Origin: Thermoplasmatota archaeon
GTDB lineage: Archaea; Thermoplasmatota; E2; JACPAO01; JAHFTW01
Length of the DNA: 5,278 nucleotides
Assembly (NCBI GenBank): GCA_028289805.1
Contig: JANQNI010000068.1
Location: 1 to 5,278 of the forward strand
Direction: 5' to 3'
In this document: one piece after another, positions 4,765 through 5,278 of the stretch
How the letters are laid out: the number at the start of each line of letters is the position of its first letter
Numbering within the stretch: the first letter of the stretch is position 1
The notes under the pieces: generated by a model
The model's input: only the letters and a program-made list of their open reading frames with translations
Told to the model about the DNA's origin: nothing
Database searches by the model: none
Made by a program: the position numbers and the translations under genes

Positions 4765-5278
4765 ATGCCCCTCCGAATGCGCGTTGCTGCGCCCCGCGAC
4801 GAGTCCGCGGTCACCGACGTACTGGGCAGCATCCTCCTCGTGAGCATCACGCTGGGCGTCGGCGTGAGTCTGTCGCTCATGGTCGCGTCCTTCGACGCCC
4901 CGACCGACGACCGCCCCGCCATCCTCAGCGTTGAGCTCCTGCCCGGCGTGGCTGGCTGGGGCACGGGCGACGAGTCCATCGTCATCGACCACCGCGGCGG
5001 CAAGGACCTCCCCTCCGGCACCCTGGACGCCATCGTCGGCATCGCGCAGGTGCCCACCACGACCCAGCCGGGGAGCGACGCGCCCTTCGACGACGACGTC
5101 CTGTCCCCCGGCGAGACCTGGACCCTGCCCCGCCTCGTGCCCGGCGACACCGACGTGGAGGTCCTGGTCGTCTACGACGACGGCCGCGCCTTCGTGCTCG
5201 CCGCCGCCAACTTCCGCACCGACGACGGCCTCGACTGCTCCGGCGACACCGCCGGCCCCACCGTCACCACCTGGCAGC
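4765..5278 (+). CDS. Archaeal type IV pilin-like protein (Pilin_N domain; C-terminus off the window)
   Basis: 171 codons are present before the right edge. The N-terminus has a short basic stretch (MPLRMRVAAPRDESA) followed by VTDVLGSILLVSITLGVGVS (16-35), the charged-then-hydrophobic layout of euryarchaeal pilins, whose typical form reads AVSPVIGVILLVAIT. A PibD-like prepilin peptidase would probably cut after Ala15, leaving the hydrophobic helix (about 19-43) as the pilus core. The following beta-rich domain contains the HRGGKDLPSG stretch (76-85), resembling the H-x-GG-x-x-(I/L) segment common after this domain, then strands around 112-150, and one cysteine (158). Such proteins form surface pili for adhesion or are minor pilins. 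The start may be ATG 4765 or 4777. No pilus assembly ATPase or peptidase gene lies in the window, so the gene may be an isolated pilin, as is common in archaea. Confidence 0.86.
   Translation, partial: MPLRMRVAAPRDESAVTDVLGSILLVSITLGVGVSLSLMVASFDAPTDDRPAILSVELLPGVAGWGTGDESIVIDHRGGKDLPSGTLDAIVGIAQVPTTTQPGSDAPFDDDVLSPGETWTLPRLVPGDTDVEVLVVYDDGRAFVLAAANFRTDDGLDCSGDTAGPTVTTWQ

Noticed and set aside
4176..5150. Minus-strand frames of 324 and 168 codons opposite the pilin gene
   Set aside because: No recognisable domain and typical antisense composition; the plus strand has a pilin signal and beta-domain.
1..5278. tRNA, rRNA, CRISPR repeats, transposase or attachment sites
   Set aside because: No cloverleaf-like segment, no spaced direct repeats and no transposase or integrase motifs were seen on either strand.

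Overview
The window is a GC-rich stretch holding six protein genes and no RNA genes, insertion sequences or CRISPR array. It is most likely archaeal. The last gene has the N-terminal class III signal and hydrophobic helix of euryarchaeal type IV pilins. Several starts lack a clear Shine-Dalgarno site but have an AT-rich box about 27 bases upstream, as in leaderless archaeal transcripts. The other genes (site-2 protease, GltD-like flavoprotein, CutA) are common in archaea and bacteria. A high-GC euryarchaeote, perhaps a Thermoplasmatota/Poseidoniia-type lineage, is my best guess; this is inference, and a haloarchaeon cannot be excluded.

Layout: two genes lie on the minus strand on the left. 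The first, running off the left edge, encodes a secreted cysteine-rich protein of unknown function (1-784). The second is the small trimeric protein CutA (922-1248). A 123-base divergent region separates cutA from the plus-strand genes: a PDZ-containing membrane site-2 metalloprotease (1372-2775), a GltD-like FAD/NAD(P)H/Fe-S oxidoreductase (2897-4246), a divergent MoaC-like protein overlapping it by 8 bases (4239-4634), and a type IV pilin-like protein running off the right edge (4765-5278). No gene-free stretch reaches 300 bases; the gaps are 137, 123, 121 and 130 bases.

The oxidoreductase and the MoaC-like gene overlap and are probably co-translated. The other genes look like separate transcription units with unrelated roles: envelope proteolysis, metal or stress-related CutA, surface pili and an exported protein. 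I see no defence system or mobile island. The most unusual item is the MoaC-like protein. It aligns without gaps to the core of MoaC but has replaced several catalytic residues, and it is tied to a flavoprotein rather than to other molybdopterin genes. Secondary points are a hairpin that could hide purine-rich sequence ahead of the oxidoreductase, a G-tract cluster inside the MoaC-like gene, and the unrecognised secreted protein with its sharply AT-rich upstream region.
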